Of a DNA stretch of 64,000 bases, positions 1 through 11,065 are shown one piece after another. The notes beneath the pieces were generated by a model. The model was not told the DNA's origin. It worked only from the letters and a program-made list of their open reading frames with translations, and ran no database searches. The stretch's first letter is position 1; each line of letters opens with the position of its first letter. The position numbers and the translations under genes are program-made. Source of the DNA: Marinicauda algicola (lineage in GTDB: Bacteria > Pseudomonadota > Alphaproteobacteria > Caulobacterales > Maricaulaceae); NCBI RefSeq assembly GCF_017161425.1, contig NZ_CP071057.1, forward strand, positions 2,605,501 to 2,669,500. Reading direction: 5' to 3'.

Positions 1-930
1 ACCCCGGACGAGCGCCAGGTGATGGGCCCGGCGCTCAACAGCCTGAAGGACCGGCTCTCCACCGCGATCGAGGCGAAGAAGGCCGCGCTGGAAGAGGCCG
101 CGCTGGAACAGGCCCTCGCCAGCGAGAGGGTCGACATCTCCCTGCCGGTCAGGCGCGAGGCGAAGGGTTCGCTGCACCCGGTCGCGCAGGTGATGGAGGA
201 GCTTGCGGTCATCTTCGCCGACATGGGCTTCGCGGTCGCCGAAGGCCCGGACGTGGAGGACGACTTCCACAATTTCACCGCGCTGAACTTCCCGCCCGAC
301 CACCCGGCGCGCGACACCCACGACACCTTCTTCATGCAGGCGAAGGAGGGCACTCTGCCCAAGGTCCTGCGCACCCACACCTCGCCGGTCCAGGTGCGCA
401 CCATGATGAGCCAGAAGCCGCCGCTGCGCGTGATCGCGCCGGGCCGGGTCTATCGCTGCGACTGGGACCAGACGCACACCCCGATGTTCCACCAGGTCGA
501 GGGGCTCGTCATCGACAAGTCGACCCATATGGGTCACCTGAAGGGCTGCCTCGTGGAGTTCGTCGCGGCCTTCTTCGAGACCGACCAGGTCGAGGCGCGC
601 TTCCGCCCGCACCACTTCCCCTTTACCGAGCCCTCCGCCGAGATGGACGTGCGCTACGAGCGCGTGGGCGATGCGGTCAAGGTGGGCTCGGGCGACAAGT
701 GGATGGAAATCCTGGGCTGCGGCATGGTCCATCCCAACGTCATCAGGGCCTGCGGCCTCGATCCCGATGAATACCAGGGCTTCGCCTTCGGCATGGGCGT
801 GGATCGCCTGGCCATGCTGAAATACGGCATGCCGGACCTGCGTCCCTTCTTCGAGCCCGACGCGCGCTGGCTCGCCCATTACGGTTTCAGCCCGCTGCTG
901 CAGGCCAATCTCGCGACCGGACTGAGCTAG
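1..930 (+). CDS. pheS: Phenylalanyl-tRNA synthetase alpha subunit (5' end outside window)
   Basis: Catalytic alpha subunit of the cytoplasmic alpha2beta2 enzyme that charges tRNA-Phe. The frame is open from base 1 (T-P-D-E-R-Q before the first possible start), so about 40-50 N-terminal residues of the coiled-coil arm lie upstream; 309 codons are visible. Class II motifs are present: motif 2 around bases 436-510 ([13 protein letters not shown]) and motif 3 around 778-831 ([17 protein letters not shown]), the latter carrying the family's invariant Gly and Arg. The gene ends in TAG 9 bases before pheT, so the two are co-transcribed, as is usual for this pair. Confidence 0.97.
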   Translation, partial: TPDERQVMGPALNSLKDRLSTAIEAKKAALEEAALEQALASERVDISLPVRREAKGSLHPVAQVMEELAVIFADMGFAVAEGPDVEDDFHNFTALNFPPDHPARDTHDTFFMQAKEGTLPKVLRTHTSPVQVRTMMSQKPPLRVIAPGRVYRCDWDQTHTPMFHQVEGLVIDKSTHMGHLKGCLVEFVAAFFETDQVEARFRPHHFPFTEPSAEMDVRYERVGDAVKVGSGDKWMEILGCGMVHPNVIRACGLDPDEYQGFAFGMGVDRLAMLKYGMPDLRPFFEPDARWLAHYGFSPLLQANLATGLS

Positions 931-939
931 GACACACCC

Positions 940-3336
940 ATGAAATTCACCCTCTCCTGGCTGAAAGAGCATCTCGACACCGATCTCTCGCTTGCAGCGC
1001 TCGCCGACGCCATGACCATGGCGGGGCTGGAGATCGAGGAGATCGAGAACCCGGCCGAAAAGCTGGAAGATTTCTCCGTCGCGTACGTGAAAGACTGCAA
1101 GCCGCACCCGGACGCCGACCGGCTGCGCGTGTGCACGGTGCAGACCAAGGACGGGGAGAAGACCATCGTGTGCGGCGCCCCCAATGCGCGCGCAGGGATG
1201 TGGGCGATCTACGCCCCGCTCGGCACCTACATTCCCGGTCTCGACTTCTCCCTCGACAAGACGCCGAGGAAGATCCGCGGCATCGAGAGCCACGGCATGC
1301 TGTGCTCGACCAAGGAGATCGGCGCGGGCGAGGACCATGAGGGCATCGCCGACCTGAAGGGCGAATACCAGGTCGGCACCCCGGCCGCCGAGGCGCTGGG
1401 CATGGGCGATCCGGTGATCGATTTCGAGGTCACCCCGAACCGGGCCGACTGGCTCGGCGTGCAGGGCATCGCGCGCGATCTCGCCGCGGCCGGCCTCGGC
1501 ACGCTGGAGACCGGCATGGTCAGCCCGGTCAAGGGCACGCACGAATGCCCGATCCGTATCGAGACCGAATGGCCGGAGGCCTGCCCGGTCTTCGCCGGGC
1601 GCGTCATCAGGGGCGTGAAGAACGGGCCGTCCCCGGACTGGCTGCAACAGCGCCTGAAGGCGATCGGACTTCGCCCGATCAACGCGCTCGTCGACATCAC
1701 GAACTACATCTCCTACGACCGCGCGCGTCCGTTGCATGTCTATGACGTGGCGAAGATCGGCAAGACGATCCGTGCACGGAAGGGCCGCGGCGAGGCGGAC
1801 CGGTTCGAGGCACTCGACGGGCGCGAGTACGTCCCGGCCGGGCATCACTGCGTGATCGCCGACGAGGAGCGCTGCCTCGGGCTCGGCGGGGTCATGGGCG
1901 GCGAGTATTCGGGGTGTACGGACGAAACCACCGACGTGTTCGTGGAGAGCGCCTGGTTCGACCCGGCCATCACCCGCATCACGGGGCGCGAGACCGGCAT
2001 CGACTCCGATGCGAAATACCGCTTCGAGCGCGGCGTCGATCCGGGCTTCGTCGTCGACGGGCTGGAGCTGGCCACCCGCATGATCATGACGATCTGCGGC
2101 GGCGAGCCCTCCGACGTGTTCAAGGCCGGCGAGATTCCGGCGGGTCCCGACCCGATCGATTTCGATCCGTCCCGCGTGAAGCGCCTGCTCGGCATCGAGC
2201 TCGAGCACGAGCGCATCGTCGACATTCTCGACCGGCTCGGCTTCGAGGTGGATGCGAAGTCCACGCCTTGGCGCGTGCAGCCGCCGAGCTGGCGGCGCGA
2301 TTGCACGCAGGGCGCCGACCTCATCGAGGAGATCGCGCGCATCGAGGGTTACGACACCCTGCCCACGACGCCCTTCCGCCGCCCGGAAGGCGAGCGCTTC
2401 GAGGCGCCGGCGACCGAGCGCCAGATCCGCGTGCGCCATGCCCGCCGGGCAGTCGCGCTGCGCGGCTATCAGGAAGCCATCACCTGGTCCTTCTGCCATC
2501 ACGACGAGGCCGGCCTGTTCGGCGGCGCGGGCGAGGGGCTGCAGCTTGCGAACCCGATCAGCTCCGAGCTCGACGTGATGCGCCCGAGCGCGCTCGTCCA
2601 CCTGCTGACGAGCGTCCAGAAGAGCGCCGACAAGGGGCTGGAGGACGCGCGCTATTTCGAGGCCGGGCCGATCTATCTCGACGACAGCCCGACGGGCCAG
2701 AAGACGGTGGTGGCCGGCGTGCGCCGCGTGATCGCGCCGCGCGACTGGCGGGGCGGTACGGCGCCGGACGCGTTGGACGTCAAGGCCGACGCCATCGCGG
2801 CGCTCGAGGCCGCCGGCGCACCGGTCGACAATCTGCAGGCCGCGCCCGGGGCACGCGACTGGTGGCATCCCGGCCGCTCCGGCGTGCTGCGCCTGGGCCC
2901 GAAAATGGTGCTCGCCGAGTTCGGCGAGATCCATCCCGGGGTTCTGAAGGCCCTCGACATCGAGGGCCGCGTGCTGGCCTTCGAGGTCTTCCTCGACGCT
3001 ATCCCCTCGGCCAAGAAGAAGGCGCTGAAGACCCGCCCCGAGTTCAAGGCGCCCGACCTCATGCCGCTGCGTCGCGATTTCGCCTTCCTGCTGTCCACGG
3101 ACACGCCTGCCGACGAGCTGCTGCGTGCGGTGAAGGGCGCGGACAAGGCGCTGATCTCCGAGGTCAGGCTGTTCGACCGCTATGAGGGTCCGGGCGTGGG
3201 CGAGGGTCAGGTCTCGCTCGCCGTAGAGGTCGTTCTTCAGCCTACGGATAAAACCCTCACCGACAAGGAGATCGAGGCGGTGTCGGACAAGGTCGTCAAG
3301 GCGGCCGAGAAGGCGGGAGCGAAGCTGCGGGGGTGA
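940..3336 (+). CDS. pheT: Phenylalanyl-tRNA synthetase beta subunit
   Basis: Beta subunit, 798 residues, the normal bacterial length. It recognises tRNA-Phe and edits mischarged Tyr. Visible order: an N-terminal EMAP/OB-type tRNA-binding domain (about residues 40-150, with HPDADRLRVCTV), the B3/B4 editing region, the B5 domain, the catalytic-like core (RRDCTQGADLIEEIARIEGY near 455) and the C-terminal ferredoxin-fold anticodon-binding domain (about 705-797, opening with LRRDFAFLL). It starts at ATG nine bases after pheS. Its TGA overlaps the GTG of the next gene by four bases, suggesting translational coupling. Confidence 0.98.
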   Translation: MKFTLSWLKEHLDTDLSLAALADAMTMAGLEIEEIENPAEKLEDFSVAYVKDCKPHPDADRLRVCTVQTKDGEKTIVCGAPNARAGMWAIYAPLGTYIPGLDFSLDKTPRKIRGIESHGMLCSTKEIGAGEDHEGIADLKGEYQVGTPAAEALGMGDPVIDFEVTPNRADWLGVQGIARDLAAAGLGTLETGMVSPVKGTHECPIRIETEWPEACPVFAGRVIRGVKNGPSPDWLQQRLKAIGLRPINALVDITNYISYDRARPLHVYDVAKIGKTIRARKGRGEADRFEALDGREYVPAGHHCVIADEERCLGLGGVMGGEYSGCTDETTDVFVESAWFDPAITRITGRETGIDSDAKYRFERGVDPGFVVDGLELATRMIMTICGGEPSDVFKAGEIPAGPDPIDFDPSRVKRLLGIELEHERIVDILDRLGFEVDAKSTPWRVQPPSWRRDCTQGADLIEEIARIEGYDTLPTTPFRRPEGERFEAPATERQIRVRHARRAVALRGYQEAITWSFCHHDEAGLFGGAGEGLQLANPISSELDVMRPSALVHLLTSVQKSADKGLEDARYFEAGPIYLDDSPTGQKTVVAGVRRVIAPRDWRGGTAPDALDVKADAIAALEAAGAPVDNLQAAPGARDWWHPGRSGVLRLGPKMVLAEFGEIHPGVLKALDIEGRVLAFEVFLDAIPSAKKKALKTRPEFKAPDLMPLRRDFAFLLSTDTPADELLRAVKGADKALISEVRLFDRYEGPGVGEGQVSLAVEVVLQPTDKTLTDKEIEAVSDKVVKAAEKAGAKLRG

Positions 3337-3956
3337 TCACGGGCCGGCGCGATCCCTACCGCCTCGCCGGTGCGGACGACGCGGCCCAGCGCGCCTTCCT
3401 GTTCGCGGCGGTCGAGGCGGACGCGAAGGCCGTAGCCGTGCTGGAGGCGGCCCGCGCGCTCGCGCTGCCCGATGCCTGGCTGGTGGCCGGCGCGATCTAC
3501 CAGAATGTCTGGAACGCCCTGACCGGGCGCCCGCCGGGCCACGGAATCAAGGACTACGACATCGCCTATTTCGACGCGGCCGACCTGAGCTACGAGGCCG
3601 AGGACGCGGTGATCGCGCGCTGCGCCCCGGCCTTCGCCGGGCTCGGCGCGGAGGTCGAGGTGAAGAACCAGGCGCGTGTGCATCTCTGGTACGAGGCGCG
3701 TTTCGGCGCGCCCTACGCCCCGCTGTCGAACGCCACCGAGAGCCTTCAGCGCTATGCTGCCGATGCCCACAGGGTGGCAGTACGGCTCGGCGAGGCAGGC
3801 GGGCTCGACCTCGCCGCGCCGCGCGGGCTCGACGCGATCTTCCGCATGGAGATCAGGCCCGCGCGTCCCGAAGCGGATACGCGGGAGTTTCGTGACAAGG
3901 CCCGGCGGCAGGCGGCGATCTGGCCGGAGCTGCACCTCAGTGCGTATTGCGCCTGA
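3333..3956 (+). CDS. Nucleotidyltransferase-like protein (NTP_transf_6 / DUF925 family)
   Basis: 207 residues starting at GTG inside the stop of pheT (4-base overlap), so translation is probably coupled. The pattern LVAGAIYQNVWN followed by KDYDIAYFD, with the D-x-D pair of the nucleotidyltransferase fold, is characteristic of the DUF925/NTP_transf_6 family. Family members have no settled substrate, so the role is unknown. The link to pheST is positional only. The last 20 bases overlap the 3' end of the convergent lipase gene. Confidence 0.85.
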   Translation: MITGRRDPYRLAGADDAAQRAFLFAAVEADAKAVAVLEAARALALPDAWLVAGAIYQNVWNALTGRPPGHGIKDYDIAYFDAADLSYEAEDAVIARCAPAFAGLGAEVEVKNQARVHLWYEARFGAPYAPLSNATESLQRYAADAHRVAVRLGEAGGLDLAAPRGLDAIFRMEIRPARPEADTREFRDKARRQAAIWPELHLSAYCA

Positions 3957-5025
3957 GGGCTATCTCGCGCAGCTTGCGGCGGTATTCCCCGATCTGGTGG
4001 TATTTGAAGAGCGTCGTGGTCATGCGCAGCATGATCATCACGCGCTCGATCACGGTCACTTCGGGCACGAAGCGCGCTTCGTCCTTGTGCAGGGTCTGCC
4101 CGTAGCCGAAATGGCGATAGCCGGCGAATTTCCGGATGACGAAGCGGCGCGCCCTGTCGCCCCACGGATAGGGCAGCAGGCCCAGCAACCAGGCGGCCGG
4201 CAGGACGACCAGGACCGTCGGCGGGACGAACGCCACCGGATCGGGTCCGTTCACGATCCGGTAGATCGGCGTCTTGAAGCGCTCCGCGAAATCGCCATTG
4301 CCCACGCGCGGGCTGCCGAACGTGTAGCATGCGGCGTTGCGCGGCGCCTCGTTGCGCCAGGTCGCCACCACCGCGACCGCTCCGCCGAGAGAATGGCCGG
4401 TGATGTAGAGCGGCAGGTGCTCGACCTGCTTGAGCGTCGGCTCGATCCGGGCCTCGATGCGCAGATAGGCCCTCCAGAATCCCTCATGCAATCGCGGCTT
4501 GCCGTGCTCGAGCCCCTTCTGCTCGGCGCGCAGATGCCTGGCCTCCCGTTTCAGGGCCTCCGGCTCGCTGAGCCCGCCATCGAGATTGGTGCGCCAGTCC
4601 CGCATCGAGGTGGTGCCGCGGAAGACCATGACCGCGAGGCCGGTCTGGCTCGGCGTCGCCTCGCGCTTGACGATGAAGCCCTCGGTGTCCTCGATCGCGA
4701 AATCGTCGAGGAGTTCGAAGCCCGCCGCAGCGAGAACGCGCGCGAGGATCTCGCGATCGGGGAGCGCATTGCCCTGGATATCCTTCGAGAGCTGTTCCAG
4801 CCGCGCCTCTATCCTCGCGGTGTCGCCACCGGCCTCGGCAATCTCCCGTGCCGCTTCGGCGAGGAGGGTGCGATCGGTCCTTTCGAACTCGATATAGGCG
4901 AGCTGGCACAGCGCGCTCATCAGCCAGGCCGTGCGGTCGGAGTAGGCGGCGCGCTTGACCGGGACCGGGTCCAGGCTCCGCAGCTGCACGAGATCCTCTT
5001 CGATGGAGCGTGCGTTGATCGTCAT
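3937..5025 (-). CDS. Class 3 lipase-family alpha/beta hydrolase
   Basis: 362 residues from the ATG at 5025, which follows a GGGGAGGG ribosome-binding site. An upstream in-frame start at 5082 exists but has no better site. The nucleophile elbow GHSLGGA places Ser212; Asp262 (NGPDP) and His305 (GYRHFGYG) complete a Lipase_3 (PF01764) triad. No signal peptide or lipobox is seen, so it appears cytoplasmic or peripherally associated. The substrate, presumably an acyl ester, cannot be read from sequence. It is convergent with and overlaps the upstream nucleotidyltransferase-like gene by 20 bases, and is divergent from the MFS gene. Confidence 0.85.
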   Translation of the reverse strand: MTINARSIEEDLVQLRSLDPVPVKRAAYSDRTAWLMSALCQLAYIEFERTDRTLLAEAAREIAEAGGDTARIEARLEQLSKDIQGNALPDREILARVLAAAGFELLDDFAIEDTEGFIVKREATPSQTGLAVMVFRGTTSMRDWRTNLDGGLSEPEALKREARHLRAEQKGLEHGKPRLHEGFWRAYLRIEARIEPTLKQVEHLPLYITGHSLGGAVAVVATWRNEAPRNAACYTFGSPRVGNGDFAERFKTPIYRIVNGPDPVAFVPPTVLVVLPAAWLLGLLPYPWGDRARRFVIRKFAGYRHFGYGQTLHKDEARFVPEVTVIERVMIMLRMTTTLFKYHQIGEYRRKLREIALRRNTH

Positions 5026-5134
5026 GGTCTCGCCCTCCCCGGCAAGATCGATCCAGCACGAAGATGACAGGTTTCTAGTCAAGCGTGTAGCGAATTATTT
5101 GCCCTGACCCGCCCCCGGGTCTAGGTCTTCGGCC

Positions 5135-6463
5135 ATGAGCCAGAGCGACCACGCTGCCGACCGCGCCGCCGCGCCGGTCTACGACTTCCTCTACGGCGAC
5201 GAGGATGTGCGGGTCTGCAAGGACATTCCCGAGAGCGAATGCGAGCACCAGCCGCGCAATTTCGTGATGAGCGCGCTCGCCTTGTCGCTGACGAAGTCCG
5301 GCGACCGGCTGATGGACCCGAAGATCACGCTCGCCTGGATGTTCTCCGTGCTCGGCGTGCCGGCCGGGTTCGTCGGCCTGCTCGCGCCGATCCGGGAATC
5401 GCTCGCCCTCCTGCCCCAGCTCTTCATCGCGCGCTGGATCCGCGAACGCCCGGTGAGGAAGCTGTTCTGGTCGGCCGGCTCGCTCGGCCAGGCGCTCGCG
5501 CTCGCCGGCATGGCGACGAGCGCGGTGACGCTCCAGGGCGCCACCGCCGGGATCGCGATCCTCGCGCTCCTGGCCGCCTTCGCGCTGTCACGATCGGTCT
5601 GCTCGGTCGCCCACAAGGACGTGGTCGGCAAGACCGTGTCGAAGACGCGGCGCGGCGCGGTTTCGGGCTATGCCTCCAGCGTCTCCGGGCTTGCGGCGGG
5701 CGGGATCGGGATCGTGCTGGTGGTCATGGGCGAGGCCCAGCCCGGAGGCGCGTTCTTTGCGGCGATGCTCGGGCTCGCCGCCCTGCTGTGGGTGCTGGCG
5801 GCCGGCGCCTATGCGGTCATCTCCGAGAGCCCCGGCTCCACCGAGGGCGGACGCAATGCGTTTGCCGAGGCGATCGCGCAGATCTCCATCCTGAAGGCCG
5901 ATGCGCCGTTCCGCCGCTTCGTCGTCGCGCGAGCGGGCTTTCTCGCGACGGCGCTCGCGACGCCCTTCTACGTCGCCATCGCGCAGGCGCGCACCGGCGC
6001 CGACCTTGCCGGCCTCGGGGGCTTCCTGTTCGCCAGCGCCGCTGCGAGCGCGCTCGGCGGGGCGGTCTGGGGCCGGCTCGCGGACTGGTCGAGCAAGACG
6101 GTGATGATCGCCGCCGGGCTCGTCGCCGCGCTGGCCGCCGCGATCATTCTCGTTCCGCTCCAGTCCGGGCTCGCCCTCGCCGACCGGCCCGAACTCTACA
6201 TCGCGGCGGTCTTCGTGCTCTCCCTGGCCCATCAGGGCGTGAGGAAGGGCCGCTCGACCTATGTCGTCGACCTCGGCACCGAGGAGACGCGCGCGGCCTA
6301 CACCGCCGTCTCCAACACCACGATCGGGGTGTCCCTGCTGGCCGCCGGAGCGGCGACGGGCCTCATCTACCAGGTCTTCGGCGAGGCGATCGTCTGGGTG
6401 CTGGGCCTGAGCGCCCTGCTCGCCTCGGCGCTGTCGCTTCGGCTGAAGGAGGTGTCGGGCTAG
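5135..6463 (+). CDS. MFS-family transporter
   Basis: 442 residues with about twelve hydrophobic segments and a charged central loop (about residues 225-250), typical of the major facilitator superfamily. The soluble N-terminus of about 45 residues (DFLYGDEDVRVCKDIPE) is conspicuous. Short basic loops such as RWIRERPVRK between early helices resemble the MFS loop 2-3 signature. The substrate is not identifiable. The gene is monocistronic and divergent from the lipase. A 10-bp GC-rich hairpin follows the stop codon. Confidence 0.8.
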   Translation: MSQSDHAADRAAAPVYDFLYGDEDVRVCKDIPESECEHQPRNFVMSALALSLTKSGDRLMDPKITLAWMFSVLGVPAGFVGLLAPIRESLALLPQLFIARWIRERPVRKLFWSAGSLGQALALAGMATSAVTLQGATAGIAILALLAAFALSRSVCSVAHKDVVGKTVSKTRRGAVSGYASSVSGLAAGGIGIVLVVMGEAQPGGAFFAAMLGLAALLWVLAAGAYAVISESPGSTEGGRNAFAEAIAQISILKADAPFRRFVVARAGFLATALATPFYVAIAQARTGADLAGLGGFLFASAAASALGGAVWGRLADWSSKTVMIAAGLVAALAAAIILVPLQSGLALADRPELYIAAVFVLSLAHQGVRKGRSTYVVDLGTEETRAAYTAVSNTTIGVSLLAAGAATGLIYQVFGEAIVWVLGLSALLASALSLRLKEVSG

Positions 6464-6491
6464 ATATCCCGGCTTCTCGCACTTTCGAACC

Positions 6492-6514
6492 GCGAGACCG
6501 GCGCCCGGTTTCGC
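6492..6514. terminator. Hairpin between convergent genes
   Basis: Inverted repeat GCGAGACCGG - CGC - CCGGTTTCGC: ten pairs with one G-T pair and a three-base loop, between the stops of the MFS gene and the convergent membrane-protein gene. There is no T-run on either side, so if it terminates transcription it is not a classical intrinsic terminator. Confidence 0.35.
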
Positions 6515-6524
6515 TCACAGGGCC

Positions 6525-7847
6525 CTAGATCCCGCCGCCGACCCGGTTCTTCCAGTAACCGACCTCGCCGGCATACTTGCCGACGATCTCGCCCATCATC
6601 GCGTTGAGCTTCAGCGTGTGGAAGCTGATCCACTCGCCCTGGTCGATCTCGTCCAGGCAGTCCATCGCATTGGCGAGGAAGAGCGCATAGACCGCGGCGA
6701 CCAGCACGAACAGCACCGCGAAGACCCAGCCAAGCTCGGCGATCCGCTCGAACGGGCTCGCCACGCCGAGCGAGGAGAGCACGCCGAGCGCGGCCGCGAT
6801 CACGATGATGAAGATCGCCGGAACGAAGAACAGGTAGTAGCTGGAATTGCGCGTGATCTGGAAGGCGATGTTGCGCACGAATGTCTCCACGAAGAAGACC
6901 CGGAAGGCCAGCCAGGTGATCACCAGATGCCAGTGCTCGGCCTGGCTCGCCAGGGCCCGGGTGTCGCGCTCCTCGCCCACCGTGACCGATTTCGCCTTGC
7001 CGATGGCGGTGCGGTAATGATCGTTGATCCGGGCGAGATAGCGGGTGAGGTAGTTCGCCATCTCGCGCGTGTTGTTGCGCTGGAAGGGGGCGTACTCGGT
7101 AAAGTAGAGCGCCCACATCAGCACGGCTCCGCCGAGCGTCGTCGCCACGCCGAACAGCAGCGAGTTGAACTTCTGCGCCGGGATCGGAAAGCCGTCCTCG
7201 ATCGCGAAGACCGACGCGAAATCCAGCACCGTGCCGTCATTGTAGAGCAGGTTGACCAGGAGCACCGCCGACAGGATCGCCGAGAACCAGACGGTGAGCT
7301 TCCTGACATTGGAGTTGATCATCTTGCGCGATTCGTTGAGCAGGAAGTAGAGCCCGCGATCGCTGTCGTGGAACATCCTCACCACGACCGCGCCCTCCAC
7401 GTCCTCGAACAGGGAACGCGGATCGGCCTCGATCGGCACGCGCCCGCCGAGGAAGTCCTGGGCGCGCGCGTAATACTCCTCGGCGAGTTCGTCGGTCATC
7501 TCCTCGGGCATGCGCATGAAGCCGACGCGCACCCCCATCCAGCGGAACAGCAGTCCCTTGGGGGAGATGAAGCCCTTCTCGTGCGCGAAATCGCCGCCCA
7601 GCGCCTCCTCGGTATCGGTCCTGCCGCGGAAGATGCGCGCGGTGGCGGCGAAGGCGTGCGGGGAGATCTGCGCGCCCGCCTCGCCCCGCCCGCCGAGCCC
7701 GAGCAGGCGGCGGGCGAGCTTGAACGGAACGGCGAGCGGGCGCAGCACCGCGCCGATCAGCTGGAAGGGCAGCTTGCGCGAGAGGATGAGCACGCCGGCC
7801 AGGAGCACGGCGATCACCGCGCCGGCAATCGTGATGGCCTCGTTCAT
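6525..7847 (-). CDS. Uncharacterised multi-pass membrane protein
   Basis: 440 residues from the ATG at 7847, which follows a GGGAGGGG site; a longer frame to 7922 lacks one. One hydrophobic helix occupies residues 3-24. A soluble stretch of about 150 residues follows, then roughly four further membrane segments: near 180-200, near 225-245, and two long ones at about 335-405 (YYLFFVPAIFIIVIAAALG; WVFAVLFVLVAAVYALFLAN). No conserved catalytic motif or family was recognised. It is convergent with the MFS gene and upstream of eipA on the same strand. Confidence 0.75.
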   Translation of the reverse strand: MNEAITIAGAVIAVLLAGVLILSRKLPFQLIGAVLRPLAVPFKLARRLLGLGGRGEAGAQISPHAFAATARIFRGRTDTEEALGGDFAHEKGFISPKGLLFRWMGVRVGFMRMPEEMTDELAEEYYARAQDFLGGRVPIEADPRSLFEDVEGAVVVRMFHDSDRGLYFLLNESRKMINSNVRKLTVWFSAILSAVLLVNLLYNDGTVLDFASVFAIEDGFPIPAQKFNSLLFGVATTLGGAVLMWALYFTEYAPFQRNNTREMANYLTRYLARINDHYRTAIGKAKSVTVGEERDTRALASQAEHWHLVITWLAFRVFFVETFVRNIAFQITRNSSYYLFFVPAIFIIVIAAALGVLSSLGVASPFERIAELGWVFAVLFVLVAAVYALFLANAMDCLDEIDQGEWISFHTLKLNAMMGEIVGKYAGEVGYWKNRVGGGI

Positions 7848-7946
7848 GGCATCCCCTCCCTCGCGCGCCCCTCGGGGCGAGCATAGCGCCCCGAAAAGCA
7901 TTCCGTCACGCGATTCCGGCAAAACCGTGCCGGGCGGGGCGGTTCT

Positions 7947-8561
7947 CTAGAAGGGCAGCCAGTTGCGCTCGCGCGAATAGGCGAGGTAGCCGACATTGGC
8001 CCCGGCCCTCAGCCCCACGCCGGAGCGGATCGGGGCGAGCGTGATGTCGTCGGCGCGCTGGTAGTTCACGCCCATGCCGGCGACGAAATAGGCCGAGCCG
8101 TCCACGCCCGGAAAGCGCTGATAGAGCCGGTCCACATCGTTCAGGTTATAGACCAGGGTGAACACGCGGCTGGCATTGCCGCCGGCGTCGAAACCGATCG
8201 AGGGGCCGGTCCAGTAGACCTTCTGGCTGCCCGGCTGGCCCTTCAGGGTGAGATAGCCCTCGCCATAGCGCAGCCCGACCCCGGCCGCGCCGGAGACCTC
8301 CTCCCCGGCGATATAGCCCACGGGCCGGCCGAGATCGGAGAACACGCGCTCCAGAGCGCTCGCCGCGGCCTCGGCGGTCACGCCGAAGAAATCGGAGGTG
8401 GCTTCCACGATCTCGTCGCGCGAATAGGTGTCGATCTCCGACTGATACGGACTCGGCTGGCCGTAATCGGGCTCGCGCGCGCCCTGCGAGGCGCAGGCGC
8501 CCAGTACGAGCGGGGCAGCCAGCGCCAGGCCGAGACAGAGTTTGGCAAACGGCATCGTCAT
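7947..8561 (-). CDS. eipA: EipA-like envelope integrity protein (DUF1134)
   Basis: 204 residues from the ATG at 8561, preceded by AAGGAG at proper spacing; the frame extends to 8609 but without a better site. It has a signal peptide (LCLGLALAAPLVLG) followed by ACAS, which resembles a lipobox. The mature part is rich in short beta strands (VGLRYGEGYLTLKG, QKVYWTGPSIGFDAGG, YFVAGMGVNYQ) as in DUF1134. In Brucella, EipA is a periplasmic beta-barrel protein needed for envelope stress resistance, and its gene is activated by CtrA (established knowledge). A CtrA-like site lies about 75 bases upstream here. The lipoprotein assignment is less certain than the family. Confidence 0.88.
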   Translation of the reverse strand: MTMPFAKLCLGLALAAPLVLGACASQGAREPDYGQPSPYQSEIDTYSRDEIVEATSDFFGVTAEAAASALERVFSDLGRPVGYIAGEEVSGAAGVGLRYGEGYLTLKGQPGSQKVYWTGPSIGFDAGGNASRVFTLVYNLNDVDRLYQRFPGVDGSAYFVAGMGVNYQRADDITLAPIRSGVGLRAGANVGYLAYSRERNWLPF

Positions 8562-8633
8562 CTCGCACTCCTTCATCGAAAGCCCCGGCGCGGGAGCTTC
8601 GCCGGCCATTGCGGCAGGGATGGGGCGAGCCGG

Positions 8634-8648
8634 TTAAGGAGGGGTTAG
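8634..8648. promoter_or_regulatory. Candidate CtrA-binding site upstream of eipA
   Basis: TTAA-GGAGGGG-TTAG matches the CtrA consensus TTAA-N7-TTAA at seven of eight fixed positions. It sits 73-87 bases upstream of the eipA start and just past the stop of the co-oriented BLUF gene. The known CtrA control of Brucella eipA makes this plausible. Confidence 0.45.
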
Positions 8649-8677
8649 GCGCATGCACCCCCGAAGCGGGAGCGCGC

Positions 8678-9100
8678 TCAGACTGCACTCATCGTGTTGA
8701 AGCTGGTGAACAGGAGGGCGAGTTCGGCGCCGGCGGTCACCGGCAGCAGGCTCGCGACGCGCTCGGGCGGGACGCGCAGCGCGTCCGCGGCGCCTTCCTG
8801 GTCGGGGAGGACGGCATAGGCCATGGACCAGCCGGGAAACGCGCGCGTCTCCACATTCTCCTCCAGCACCGCGACGGGCCCGGTATGGCGCGGATCGCGC
8901 GCGATGCTGTCATAGACTGCCGAGACCGCGTCGCCCGGACCTTCCAGCGCCTGCATGAAATTGACGCCGTTATAGACCAGCAGGCCGGTGATCGAGAGCG
9001 CGCCGTTGCGCGCCCGGGCGGCGGCCAGCATCTCCTCCAGCTCGACCGGATCGAGGCCCGGCCGGGCGGTGCTGACATAGACGAGACGGGCGAGCGCCAT
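8678..9100 (-). CDS. BLUF-domain blue-light photoreceptor
   Basis: 140 residues, essentially one BLUF domain plus a short C-terminal helical tail. The flavin-pocket residues are all present: Tyr8 (LVYVS), Asn32 (ARNGALSITG), Gln50 (FMQALEG), Trp91 and Met93 (WSM), plus the DPRH signature at 69-72. By family knowledge it should bind FAD non-covalently and undergo a light-driven hydrogen-bond switch. There is no fused EAL, GGDEF or cyclase domain, so it must signal through a partner protein, and none is evident nearby. It is cytoplasmic, with no signal sequence. Confidence 0.95.
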   Translation of the reverse strand: MALARLVYVSTARPGLDPVELEEMLAAARARNGALSITGLLVYNGVNFMQALEGPGDAVSAVYDSIARDPRHTGPVAVLEENVETRAFPGWSMAYAVLPDQEGAADALRVPPERVASLLPVTAGAELALLFTSFNTMSAV

Positions 9101-9256
9101 GATCGAGGCCTTTGCAACGCCGGGGCCGCATGCGTTCGGCGAAGGCGTTAACTCAATCAGGAATCCGGCTGCATGGGAAGGGGTTGCTCCAAGGCGACCC
9201 CGCCAACCGCCCGCCGTGCTTGGCGAGGCGCCCGCTGATCGCTATATGGCGCGGCC

Positions 9257-11061
<1,805 letters not shown>

Positions 11062-11065
<4 letters not shown>

